This document shows positions 6,923 through 13,127 of a stretch of DNA of 13,127 bases, in pieces. The stretch's first letter is position 1; each line of letters starts with the position of its first letter. A program made the translations under genes and the position numbers. The notes under the pieces are model-generated. The model saw only the letters and a list, made by a program, of their open reading frames with translations, made no database searches and was not told where the DNA came from. This DNA comes from Alphaproteobacteria bacterium. GTDB lineage: Bacteria > Pseudomonadota > Alphaproteobacteria > Sphingomonadales > Sphingomonadaceae. The DNA is taken from NCBI GenBank assembly GCA_028293055.1, contig JAQGLD010000075.1:1-13127 (forward strand). The letters run 5' to 3'.

Positions 6923-9373
6923 CTAGTAGCGATATGTTGCGTTCAGGCCGAAGGTTCGGGGACGCGGCATGTACGCATAGAATCGCGGGTCGCCGGCCTG
7001 GGAATCGGCCAGTGAAAGCTGCGGGTGCGAGTTGAACAGATTGTTCGCAAAGGCCGAGATATTGAATCTGCCGGCAAGCAAGCCGATCCGAACATTGAAC
7101 TGATTGGTCGCGGGATCGCCGACGACGCCGGGGTTATAGGAGATGAAATTGGCCGGATTGAGGGCGGAGAACGGTCCTTTGTTGCGGGTCCGATAGACGT
7201 CCTGAGCCCAGAGATAGATCGTCTTGTCGCCTGAAATCGGGATGTCGTACTGGCCATCGACGACGAAGGTGAAAGGCGGCGTGGCGGGATTGCCGGCAAA
7301 ACCGGGGCCGCCGATCTGATCGCCCTTGGTGACAACACCGGAGGAGGACTGATTGTAGGTGCCCTTGGTGTAGCCCACGGAAACGCCCAGATTCATCTGC
7401 CGGCTCAGCTGGGCCCGCACCGCCAGGTCGAAGCCGTTGATCTTCGCGCTACCCAGGTTGAAGATCGCAGCGAACGAGCATGGCCCGAGCTGGGCGCTGG
7501 TCTGAATGTTCGACCAGTCGATATGGTATGCGCTGACATTGGTGCGAACCCGACCGTTCAGGAAGGCGTTTTTTGCACCGACTTCGTAGCTCCACAGGGA
7601 ATCGGGTTGGTAGGTCGGCTTGACCACCAGATTGTTGGCCTGCTGGAACGCCAGGCAGGCCGGCGCCGAAGTGGTCGTGATCGTGTTGACGCCGCCGTTT
7701 CGAAAGCCCTTCCCGGCACTGCCGTAGAACAGGTTGTTCCTGTCCATCTGCCAGGACAGAGTGACCTTTGGCGTGGTCGACGCCTCGGTCGCGCTGCCGC
7801 TGTTGAATTGATGGCCGGTGAATGCGCCCTCGACGTCATTCGTAGTCTTCGTCCTGGTCTTCGACTCTCTCAGTCCGACGCTCAGCTTGAGCGTATCGGT
7901 CAGCTTGTAATCGGCATTGCCGAACAAGGCGAGATTTCTGACATCGAAGACGACGTCCCCATAATAATTATATTTATCAAGATAATACTGGCCCGGCAGG
8001 AAGCCCATGCTCGCATAGAAAGCGATCACCGGCCTTACCGCGTCATGCACGGTAGCGCCGTTATCGTGCTGATGCAGTCTGTTGTAATAGGCGCCGATAA
8101 CCCAGGTCAGCCGCCGCTGCGCGTCGTTCGAGCCAAGGCGAAGCTCCTGCGTGGAGGAATGCTGCTTCACACGATAATAGCCGACCCCAGTCTCGCCCGG
8201 AAATTGGGCGTATGGGGAACCGAGCAGCTGGAAGTCCTGATAGTTGAGAAAATCGCCGGCGAATGCGTCGTCGCGCTTATCGTATCCGGTGATCGAGGTC
8301 AGCGTCGATCCTCCCAGATCAGCCTCCACCTTCAACTGGGCCACCCAGAATTTGTCGGTCGAAGGCAGCGGGGCGTTAGCGGCGTTGTTGAGGTCGCCCT
8401 TGCCGCGGTCGGAGATCGCCACCTCATAGCGGCCGGTGTCGTTCTGATGGGTCTGCTGAATGTAGAAGGACGGTGCGACGGTCAGCCAGTCGTTCGGCGC
8501 GAGGGCGAGCGCCACCCGGCCGGTCTTGGTCGTGGTCCAGTTAGCGTTCTTGTCGATCAGGCGGCCATTGCCGGGGCCGTGCAGGACGGGCGAGGCTCGA
8601 TCGACATAGCCGCCGTCGCGCCGGATCGACGCGCTCGCGCGAAAGCCGAGCTTGCCGGTGACGATCGGTCCGCCGACGGCGATCCCGGCCTCGCCGCTCG
8701 GCCCGCCATTCTCGGTGAGGGCGCCTTCGACCCGGCCATAGACATGATAGTCGCGAAGGCTCGGCGCCGCGGAAATGAACCGAACCGCGCCGCCTTCGGC
8801 GCTATTGCCGAACAGCGTGCCCTGCGGTCCGCGCAATGCCTCGACGCGATCCAGATCGAAGACCTGCGGCGTGGCGCTGGCCGCGCCTAGGTCGAAATTC
8901 TCCGCGATGGTGAGAAGCGGAATATCATCGAGATAGATGCTCGTCGTCGGTGCGCTGGTACGCGATTCGATGCCGCGAATGGTGAAATTCGCGACTGGCG
9001 CTCCATTCACATTCTGCTCGGTGAACAAGAGTCCCGGCGTGACGGCTGCCAGATCGGACAAAGTCTTGATGCCCTGGCGATCCAGCTCCCCCTGCGACAG
9101 CGCGACCATGCTGATCGCCACCTTGCTCGCCTGTTCCGAGCGCTTCGTCGCGGTGACGACGATATCCTGTTGCTGTTCGTCGTCGGCGGATTGCGAGGCA
9201 TTGGCCGCTGGGGCGGTGACCCCTGCCGCGGCGGCGGCCTCGGTGCCTGAATCGGCTACCACGGCACTTGCGGCCGGCGCGGCATCCGCGGCCACGGCCA
9301 TCACGGAGTGGGTCGCCAGCGCCGTGACGGCAACGGTCTGGACCAGATAGGCCATCGATCGCGCACGCATCAT
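6923..9373 (-). CDS. TonB-dependent outer-membrane receptor
   Basis: This is an outer-membrane importer of 816 residues, a usual length for sphingomonad receptors. A signal peptide is seen at residues 1-27 or so (MMRARSMAYLVQTV...HSVMAVA-ADA). The TonB box DIVVTATKR follows at 70-78. The plug domain includes LSDLAAVTPGLLFTEQNVNG and FTIRGIESR, and then DRVEALRGPQGTLFGNSAEG. A long beta barrel follows and ends in RPRTFGLNATYRY with a terminal aromatic residue. I chose the ATG at 9373 because GAGAGG (9378-9383) precedes it and the signal peptide begins there; a start at 9451 would add 26 residues before the signal. It is the first gene of the minus-strand operon and divergent from marR. The ligand is unknown; uptake of an aromatic or other hydrophobic compound fits the neighbours. 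Confidence 0.95.
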   Translation of the reverse strand: MMRARSMAYLVQTVAVTALATHSVMAVAADAAPAASAVVADSGTEAAAAAGVTAPAANASQSADDEQQQDIVVTATKRSEQASKVAISMVALSQGELDRQGIKTLSDLAAVTPGLLFTEQNVNGAPVANFTIRGIESRTSAPTTSIYLDDIPLLTIAENFDLGAASATPQVFDLDRVEALRGPQGTLFGNSAEGGAVRFISAAPSLRDYHVYGRVEGALTENGGPSGEAGIAVGGPIVTGKLGFRASASIRRDGGYVDRASPVLHGPGNGRLIDKNANWTTTKTGRVALALAPNDWLTVAPSFYIQQTHQNDTGRYEVAISDRGKGDLNNAANAPLPSTDKFWVAQLKVEADLGGSTLTSITGYDKRDDAFAGDFLNYQDFQLLGSPYAQFPGETGVGYYRVKQHSSTQELRLGSNDAQRRLTWVIGAYYNRLHQHDNGATVHDAVRPVIAFYASMGFLPGQYYLDKYNYYGDVVFDVRNLALFGNADYKLTDTLKLSVGLRESKTRTKTTNDVEGAFTGHQFNSGSATEASTTPKVTLSWQMDRNNLFYGSAGKGFRNGGVNTITTTSAPACLAFQQANNLVVKPTYQPDSLWSYEVGAKNAFLNGRVRTNVSAYHIDWSNIQTSAQLGPCSFAAIFNLGSAKINGFDLAVRAQLSRQMNLGVSVGYTKGTYNQSSSGVVTKGDQIGGPGFAGNPATPPFTFVVDGQYDIPISGDKTIYLWAQDVYRTRNKGPFSALNPANFISYNPGVVGDPATNQFNVRIGLLAGRFNISAFANNLFNSHPQLSLADSQAGDPRFYAYMPRPRTFGLNATYRY

Positions 9374-9494
9374 TGTTCCTCTCCCGTTGCAAGGCGCCCG
9401 GATGAGCGCTGGCGGGCATCTCGAGTGCGGCAACCGCGCCGCGGGCGCCATCCTTTCGATGGTTGCTTCTCAATGCCTGACAGCTCGCTAATAC

Positions 9495-9514
9495 GATTTA
9501 GTTTATAAAACAAC
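9495..9514. promoter_or_regulatory. Candidate MarR operator, copy A (receptor promoter)
   Basis: GATTTAGTTTATAAAACAAC contains the imperfect palindrome GTTT-ATA-AAAC (9501-9511). It lies about 125 bases upstream of the receptor start. It matches the copy at 10656-10673 over GATTTAGTTT and then TAAAAC, with one extra A. Binding by the divergent MarR protein is inference. Confidence 0.5.
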
Positions 9515-9680
9515 TTATATTTTGTACGCCTCCATTTTTACGATTGGCGAAGGAGAGAAGGGTTCGCCAACCCGCCCATTTGCACCTCTTCCGAGGGCGC
9601 TGCTCCGGGCCGTGGCACCTCGAGTCGCATCGGAACCCACTCCCAGAGACGTGTCAGAATACCCGTTACCTGCAAAGCAG

Positions 9681-9702
9681 TTTAGTTTATTTATGGGAAT
9701 AA
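9681..9702. promoter_or_regulatory. Candidate MarR operator, copy B (marR promoter)
   Basis: TTTAGTTTAT at 9681-9690 is a direct repeat of the ten bases at 9497-9506. It is followed by an imperfect arm in which TTATT (9687-9691) pairs with AATAA (9698-9702). It lies about 95 bases upstream of the chosen marR start, so it could serve autoregulation. It is the least symmetrical of the three copies. Confidence 0.35.
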
Positions 9703-9734
9703 TCGTGACATCCATATGGACAGAATCGGGCGAC

Positions 9735-9775
9735 GCAGGCATATGCCCATGCCTGCCGCCGCTCCGATCCGGAGC
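9735..9775 (+). promoter_or_regulatory. Tandem hairpins in the marR leader
   Basis: GCAGGCAT-atgccc-ATGCCTGC (9735-9756) is a perfect 8-base stem. It is followed 4 bases later by GCTCCG-atc-CGGAGC (9761-9775), a perfect 6-base stem. The ribosome binding site GAGGAG starts only 6 bases after the second stem, so these structures may limit or tune translation of marR. Confidence 0.45.
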
Positions 9776-9794
9776 GCCCCGAGGAGAGCTGGAC

Positions 9795-10355
9795 GTGGTC
9801 GCCAGAAATTTTCAACGCCGCGAGGCAATGCGGTCGACACGCGGCGCCGCGTCCCGCTCCGCCAAGCCCGCCCCTGGTGCGGCGCCGGCCGAGCCATCCG
9901 ATTCGGTCGAGCTGCCACGGGTGGATTTCGGACCGCTCAGCCAATATCTCGGATTCTATCTGCGGCGACTCTACGACGATTATCGCAAGCATTTCGTCAG
10001 CGCTGCCGGCGACCTCGACGTTCAGCCGCGCGAGGTCGGTGCCATGTTCGCGATCGGCCTTAATCCCGGGCTCACGCCGTCGCAGCTCAGCTCGGCGCTC
10101 GCCCTGGACGGGGCGCAGATCACGGCAATGCTCAACATGTTCGAAGCGCGGGGCTTGCTCGAGCGGCGCGTGTCGAACCTCGATGCGCGATCGCGTCTCG
10201 TCTACCTGACCGCCGCCGGCAAGACGATGCTCAACCGGCTGCGTAAGCTGGTGGATGGCTTCGACCGAAGCTTCAGCGACAATGCGCTCACCGACTCGGA
10301 GCTGGAGCAATTGATTGCCCTGCTCGCGAAGCTGCATACGGGTCTTCACGACTGA
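9795..10355 (+). CDS. MarR-family transcriptional regulator
   Basis: This 186-residue protein carries a winged helix-turn-helix of the MarR type over about residues 77-145. It includes LTPSQLSSALALDGAQITAM (94-113, helix-turn-helix), MFEARGLLERRVSNLDARSR and the wing RLVYLT with the conserved D-x-R (130-132). MarR proteins are dimeric regulators, often released from DNA by phenolic or aromatic ligands. The first 40 residues are Ala-, Arg- and Pro-rich and probably disordered. I chose the GTG at 9795 because GAGGAG (9781-9786) lies 8 bases upstream. The ATG at 9828 (175 residues) is the alternative, but its ribosome binding site is badly spaced. It is divergent from the receptor operon and upstream of the DUF3237 operon, so it probably controls both through the TTTAGTTT sites. 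Confidence 0.92.
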   Translation: MVARNFQRREAMRSTRGAASRSAKPAPGAAPAEPSDSVELPRVDFGPLSQYLGFYLRRLYDDYRKHFVSAAGDLDVQPREVGAMFAIGLNPGLTPSQLSSALALDGAQITAMLNMFEARGLLERRVSNLDARSRLVYLTAAGKTMLNRLRKLVDGFDRSFSDNALTDSELEQLIALLAKLHTGLHD

Positions 10356-10360
10356 TCCAG

Positions 10361-10388
10361 AGCGTGTTCGGTTTCAATTGAAACGCTT
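10361..10388. repeat. Palindrome directly after marR
   Basis: GTTTCAATTGAAAC (10371-10384) is a perfect 14-base palindrome, flanked by AGCG (10361-10364) and CGCT (10384-10387). It begins 6 bases after the marR stop. It resembles the AGAGCGTGTTC-type intergenic repeats I know from alphaproteobacterial genomes and could act in 3'-end formation. Confidence 0.5.
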
Positions 10389-10482
10389 CCCGGCGAAGCA
10401 TGTCCTGGGCGCCTGCCTTGCAGGCACTCTAAGGGGCCGGGATCCACTGGGAAGGGTCGTGCGGCTGGACCGCGGCATTAGA

Positions 10483-10527
10483 GCATCGTGCCGAAAAGTG
10501 GGCACCGGTTTTCGGCAATAACGATGC
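10483..10527. repeat. Alphaproteobacterial-type intergenic palindrome
   Basis: GCATCGT-GCCGAAAA (10483-10497) pairs with TTTTCGGC (10509-10516) and ACGATGC (10521-10527). This gives 15 base pairs with a 4-base bulge (AATA) on one side and an 11-base loop containing GTGGGCACCGG. The GCCGAAAAGTGGG-ACCGGTTTTCGGC core is familiar from repeated palindromes scattered through alphaproteobacterial genomes. Confidence 0.65.
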
Positions 10528-10541
10528 GAAAACAGGAACCT

Positions 10542-10581
10542 AGACCACGAAGCCCGATTCTTGTTTAGGGCTTCTTGGTCT
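10542..10581. repeat. Long stem-loop, 13 of 14 base pairs
   Basis: AGACCACGAAGCCC (10542-10555) pairs with GGGCTTCTTGGTCT (10568-10581), with a single C/T mismatch (10548/10575) and a 12-base loop. It lies 14 bases after the preceding palindrome. It may be part of the same composite repeat or a terminator without a T-tract. Confidence 0.55.
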
Positions 10582-10619
10582 GGCCGCGGAACACGCGTTG
10601 CATTCAGCCACGACATCGA

Positions 10620-10639
10620 TCGCGCTCCCCCGAGCGCGA
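10620..10639. promoter_or_regulatory. GC hairpin upstream of the DUF3237 operon promoter
   Basis: TCGCGCTC (10620-10627) and GAGCGCGA (10632-10639) form a perfect 8-base stem with a CCCC loop, 20 bases before the AT-rich operator candidate. Its role is unknown; it could insulate the promoter from marR transcription. Confidence 0.4.
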
Positions 10640-10655
10640 CTCGAAAACGGCCATT

Positions 10656-10673
10656 GATTTAGTTTTAAAACTA
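10656..10673. promoter_or_regulatory. Candidate MarR operator, copy C (DUF3237 operon promoter)
   Basis: TAGTTTTAAAACTA (10660-10673) is a perfect 14-base palindrome. It is preceded by GATT, so it shares GATTTAGTTT with the receptor-side copy at 9495. It sits 62 bases before the DUF3237 start, next to TATCCT, which could be a -10 box. Size, symmetry and position fit a MarR dimer site. Confidence 0.6.
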
Positions 10674-10735
10674 TCCTATCTGCCGAATCAGATGAGTGGC
10701 CGGAGCCGTCGCGCACCCTGTCCTGGAGAGAGCAA

Positions 10736-11203
10736 ATGAACCCACCGCGGCTCGATTTCGCCTTTCGCGTTCGGATCGAATTTCCCGCCGGCCCCCGGCT
10801 TCGTTTCCCCGTGCGCGGCGGGGAGACTCGCGGGTTCGTCGCCGTCGCCGGCGGCATCGTCACCGGTCCGCGGCTCGAAGGCGAGGTGCTCGCGGGCAGC
10901 GGCGGCGACTGGCCATTGTTCCGGAGCGACGGCGTCGTCGCCTTCGACGCGCGCTATCTCATCCGCGCCGGGGACGGCACGATCATCCAGGTGTTCAATC
11001 GCGGCTATGCCCACGCCTCGCCCGAAGTTCAGGCGCGGATCGACCGCGGCGCGCCTGTTGATCCCGCCGACAATTACTTCCGGCTGTCGCCCCGCTTCGA
11101 GACCGGGCCGGGACCGCATGAATGGCTCACCCGATCGGTGTTCGTCGGCAGCGGCCAGAAACAGGCGGACCATTCGATCTTCGACTTCTTCGTCGTCGCC
11201 TAG
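10736..11203 (+). CDS. DUF3237 domain-containing protein
   Basis: This 155-residue protein is made of one DUF3237 domain over nearly its whole length. Recognisable parts are GETRGFVAVAGGIVTGPRLE (29-48), the acidic-aromatic stretch VAFDARYLIRAGDGTIIQVF, then NYFRLSPRFET and HEWLTRSVFVGSGQ, ending FDFFVV. The family forms a small beta-rich fold and has no established function, though its genes are often found near catabolic enzymes. The ATG at 10736 is preceded by GGAGAG (10725-10730). It is the first gene of the plus-strand operon, 32 bases before the enolase-type gene. It may be an accessory enzyme or ligand-binding protein for the same substrate; that is inference. Confidence 0.9.
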   Translation: MNPPRLDFAFRVRIEFPAGPRLRFPVRGGETRGFVAVAGGIVTGPRLEGEVLAGSGGDWPLFRSDGVVAFDARYLIRAGDGTIIQVFNRGYAHASPEVQARIDRGAPVDPADNYFRLSPRFETGPGPHEWLTRSVFVGSGQKQADHSIFDFFVVA

Positions 11204-11235
11204 CGGCGGCGGATCACTCTTCCGAGGAGACTCCC

Positions 11236-12408
11236 ATGCGCATCACTCGCGTTGAATGCATCCCCGTGACGACTCCGCTGATCAAGCCGATCGTCATCGC
11301 GACGACGAATATCGACAGGATCGATCAGATCGTCCTCAAGATCTATACCGATGATGGCCACATAGGGATTGCCGATTCCGGCGACACCTCGGCTTTCTAT
11401 CATGGCGAGATTCCGGATTCGATCGGCGGCATCATCGCGACCACGATCGCGCCGCGCATCCTGCTCGGCGAGGATCCGACTAATATCGAGAAGATCGTCG
11501 GTCTGATGGACCTGCTCGTCCGCGACAACCATCATGCCAAATCGATGGTCGATGCAGCGCTGCACGATCTCAAGGGCAAGGCCTATGGAGTGCCCGTCTA
11601 CCAGTTGCTCGGCGGCAAGACCGTTGAGGCGATCGATCTCGGTTTCGTGCTGATGGCCGGCCCCCCAGAACAGCTGATCGCGGAAGCCCGAAAGGCGCTC
11701 GACCATGGCTTCAAGCTAATCAAGCTCAAGGTGAGCCCCGACTTCGAAGGCGCCCTGCGCGGGGCGCGGGAGGTGCGCGAGGCACTCGGCGACGACGTCC
11801 GGCTGATGATGGACGTCAACGGCATGTGGAATTACGATCAGGCGCTCAAATATCTGCGGCGGCTCGAGCGCGAGAACGTCAATCTCGAACTGGTCGAGCA
11901 GCCTCTTCCGTACTGGGACATTGAGGGCATGGCGCGGCTGCGGCTGCGGGTCGAGACCCCGGTCTACGCCGATGAGTCGGCGCGGGAGCTGCACCATCTG
12001 AAGGAAATCATCGACCGCAAGGCGGCCGACGGCCTGTTCATCAAGATCCAGAAGGCCGGTGGCCTGCTGAAGTCGCAGCGCTGGCTCACTTTGGCCCGGC
12101 TGTCCGGCCTGCCGGTGATGTGCGGTTGCATGCCCGGCTCGGGTCTCGAGGCAGCCCCCGCGGCCCACCTGCTGGTCGCGGACCAATGGGCGTCGCAATT
12201 CGTCCAGGAGAATTGCGGCCCGCTATCGATTCACGACGTTTTCGAGCTCGATGGTCCGCTCGAGAACGAGGTCGCTCTCAATGGCCCGCGCTACGCCAAT
12301 GGCAGGATGTTCGCTCCCGAGGGGCCGGGGCTCGGAATCGAGCTCAACGAGGACTTCATTGCCGCGCATATGACCCCCGGATCCTCGATCCGCGTCGCAA
12401 CCGCCTGA
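11236..12408 (+). CDS. Enolase-superfamily enzyme, muconate-lactonizing (MLE) subgroup
   Basis: This 390-residue protein has the two-domain enolase-superfamily layout. The N-terminal capping domain spans about 1-125, ending AALHDLKGKAYGVPVYQLLGGK, and the barrel spans about 130-375. The catalytic set is visible: K163-L-K165 on strand 2, metal ligands D193 (DVN), E221 (VEQP) and D246 (ADES), and the base K273 in KIQKAGG. The KxK pair plus the strand-6 lysine marks the MLE subgroup (muconate cycloisomerase, dipeptide epimerase, o-succinylbenzoate synthase), which abstracts a proton next to a carboxylate. The exact reaction is not decidable. The ATG at 11236 has GAGGAG 6 bases upstream; the longer open frame from 11122 overlaps the DUF3237 gene and is rejected. 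The next gene begins 45 bases later. Confidence 0.93.
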   Translation: MRITRVECIPVTTPLIKPIVIATTNIDRIDQIVLKIYTDDGHIGIADSGDTSAFYHGEIPDSIGGIIATTIAPRILLGEDPTNIEKIVGLMDLLVRDNHHAKSMVDAALHDLKGKAYGVPVYQLLGGKTVEAIDLGFVLMAGPPEQLIAEARKALDHGFKLIKLKVSPDFEGALRGAREVREALGDDVRLMMDVNGMWNYDQALKYLRRLERENVNLELVEQPLPYWDIEGMARLRLRVETPVYADESARELHHLKEIIDRKAADGLFIKIQKAGGLLKSQRWLTLARLSGLPVMCGCMPGSGLEAAPAAHLLVADQWASQFVQENCGPLSIHDVFELDGPLENEVALNGPRYANGRMFAPEGPGLGIELNEDFIAAHMTPGSSIRVATA

Positions 12409-12413
12409 GCGCG

Positions 12414-12430
12414 GCGGGCGCGCCCGCTTT
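12414..12430 (+). terminator. Weak terminator-like GC palindrome between two operon genes
   Basis: GCGGGCGCGCCCGC (12414-12427) is a perfect palindrome followed by TTT. It could form a short stem with a CGCG loop between the enolase-type and dehydrogenase genes. With only three T residues it is more likely a partial attenuator or mRNA-stability element than a full terminator. Confidence 0.3.
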
Positions 12431-12453
12431 CGAAACAGATAACGGAGGCGGGA

Positions 12454-13127
12454 ATGACTGCGCGCTTCATCGACCACTTTATCGGCGGGGGCGGCGGTAG
12501 CGTCGCCGGGCGCCGCGGCGAGGTGTACGATCCGAATTCCGGTCAGGTGCAGGCACAGGTCGCACTCGGCAAGGCCGCAGCGGTGGAGCGCGCCGTCGCT
12601 GCCGGCCAAGCGGCGCAGCCCTGCTGGGCAGCGACCAATCCGCAGCGCCGCGCCCGGATCATGTTCAATTTCAAGACCCTCGTGGAACGCAACATGGACG
12701 AGCTCGCCCATCTGCTCTCCTCCGAGCACGGCAAGGTGATCGCGGATTCCAAGGGCGACATCCAGCGCGGGCTCGAGGTGATCGAGTTTGCGTGCGGTAT
12801 CCCCCACGCGCTGAAGGGCGAATATACTCAGGGCGCAGGGCCCGGAATCGACGTCTATTCGATGCGCCAGCCGCTCGGGATCGTCGCAGGCATCACCCCG
12901 TTCAACTTCCCGGCGATGATTCCGATGTGGATGTTCGGAACCGCGATCGCGTGCGGCAACGCCTTCATCCTCAAGCCGTCGGAGCGCGACCCGTCAGTGC
13001 CGGTGCGGCTCGCCGAGCTGATGAAGGAAGCCGGGCTTCCCGACGGAATTCTCCAGGTCGTCCATGGCGACAAGGAGATGGTCGACGCGATCCTCGACCA
13101 TGACGACATCAAGGCGATCAGCTTCGT
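12454..13127 (+). CDS. mmsA: CoA-acylating methylmalonate/malonate-semialdehyde dehydrogenase, N-terminal part
   Basis: The gene runs off the right edge after 224 codons, about 45 percent of the usual 500. MFNFKTLVERNMDELAHLLS (70-89), SSEHGKVIADSKGDIQRGLE and GITPFNFPAMIPMWMFGTAI (146-165), followed by ACGNAFILKPSERDPSVP, are strongly typical of MmsA. They include N151 of the oxyanion region and K174 of the NAD-binding site. The family converts malonate or methylmalonate semialdehyde to acetyl- or propionyl-CoA with loss of CO2, using NAD and CoA. The catalytic cysteine is outside the window. GGAGG (12444-12448) lies 5 bases before the ATG. As the third gene of this operon it suggests that the pathway ends in a C3 or C4 semialdehyde that feeds into central metabolism; a relaxed or different aldehyde substrate remains possible. 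Confidence 0.93.
   Translation, partial: MTARFIDHFIGGGGGSVAGRRGEVYDPNSGQVQAQVALGKAAAVERAVAAGQAAQPCWAATNPQRRARIMFNFKTLVERNMDELAHLLSSEHGKVIADSKGDIQRGLEVIEFACGIPHALKGEYTQGAGPGIDVYSMRQPLGIVAGITPFNFPAMIPMWMFGTAIACGNAFILKPSERDPSVPVRLAELMKEAGLPDGILQVVHGDKEMVDAILDHDDIKAISF

Larger units (their letters stand above)
9374..9794. promoter_or_regulatory. Divergent control region between the receptor gene and marR
   Basis: These 421 bases separate two outward-reading genes and contain the AT-rich motif TTTAGTTTAT twice (9497-9506 and 9681-9690), once nearer each gene. Both lie in islands far richer in A and T than the flanks. The marR-proximal end carries two adjacent hairpins (9735-9756 and 9761-9775) directly before the ribosome binding site. 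An in-frame open stretch upstream of the marR start (from about 9522) has no domain and is judged non-coding. Confidence 0.65.
10356..10735. other. Palindrome-rich intergenic region between marR and the DUF3237 gene
   Basis: No gene is supported in these 380 bases. From left to right they hold a 14-base palindrome next to the marR stop, a small hairpin GCCTGC-ctt-GCAGGC (10411-10425), two long stem-loops (10483-10527 and 10542-10581), a GC hairpin (10620-10639), the AT-rich operator candidate (10656-10673) and the DUF3237 ribosome binding site (GGAGAG, 10725-10730). The first half looks like inserted repeat sequence that may also end marR transcription; the second half is the promoter of the next operon. 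Confidence 0.6.

Noticed and set aside
7523..8890. Long plus-strand open frame of 455 codons
   Set aside because: It is antisense to the TonB-dependent receptor, which has a complete family signature. The frame has no ribosome binding site or recognisable domain.
9522..9794. Upstream extension of the marR frame
   Set aside because: The added 91 residues have no MarR-like content, cover the AT-rich operator and hairpins, and the GTG at 9795 has a well-placed ribosome binding site.
11122..11235. Upstream extension of the enolase-type frame
   Set aside because: It overlaps the DUF3237 gene, adds 38 atypical residues, and the ATG at 11236 has a strong ribosome binding site and the usual MRITRVE opening.
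1..13127. CRISPR arrays, tRNA and rRNA genes
   Set aside because: No regularly spaced direct repeats, no tRNA cloverleaf with CCA-adjacent arms, and no rRNA-like conserved text were seen.

Overview
This GC-rich window (13,127 bases) looks like accessory DNA from a sphingomonad-type alphaproteobacterium (Sphingomonas, Sphingobium, Novosphingobium or relatives). The reasons are a TonB-dependent receptor with a DIVVTATKR-type TonB box beside SnoaL, MFS and MarR genes, alphaproteobacterial-style intergenic palindromes, and the overall codon use. The assignment comes from gene style and was not tested by a database search.

Left part (1-3407). A plasmid-type single-stranded DNA-binding protein runs off the left edge on the minus strand, which suggests a plasmid or integrative-element backbone. 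After a gene-poor stretch comes a minus-strand pair with a 4-base overlap: an MFS_3-type exporter followed by a Nudix hydrolase. A short AT-rich region separates it from a plus-strand pair, a DUF2975 membrane protein and a small Xre-type regulator, whose stop and start codons overlap by one base.

Middle (3408-9373). A scar region holds inverted repeats and the decayed C-terminal end of an AMP-forming acyl-CoA synthetase with two single-base frameshifts. Upstream of it on the minus strand is an apparent five-gene operon, read as TonB-dependent receptor, SnoaL-like protein, MFS transporter, VOC protein and DoxX protein. The last three genes overlap by 4 bases each. The pseudogene lies directly after doxX on the same strand and may be the remnant of a former last operon gene.

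Right part (9374-13127). A MarR-type regulator is divergent from the receptor. After an intergenic region full of palindromes comes a plus-strand operon: a DUF3237 protein, an enolase-superfamily enzyme of the muconate-lactonizing subgroup, and a CoA-acylating (methyl)malonate-semialdehyde dehydrogenase cut by the right edge.

The best candidate for an undescribed system is the 4042-13127 unit. Outer-membrane uptake, inner-membrane transport, small alpha+beta-fold enzymes or binding proteins, an enolase-type enzyme and a CoA-forming semialdehyde dehydrogenase are grouped around one MarR regulator. An AT-rich motif, TTTAGTTT followed by an A/T-rich arm, occurs upstream of the receptor, of marR and of the DUF3237 gene. 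In the third place it forms a perfect 14-base palindrome. I infer a MarR-controlled regulon for uptake and breakdown of an unidentified organic acid or aromatic-derived compound; the substrate cannot be read from the sequence.
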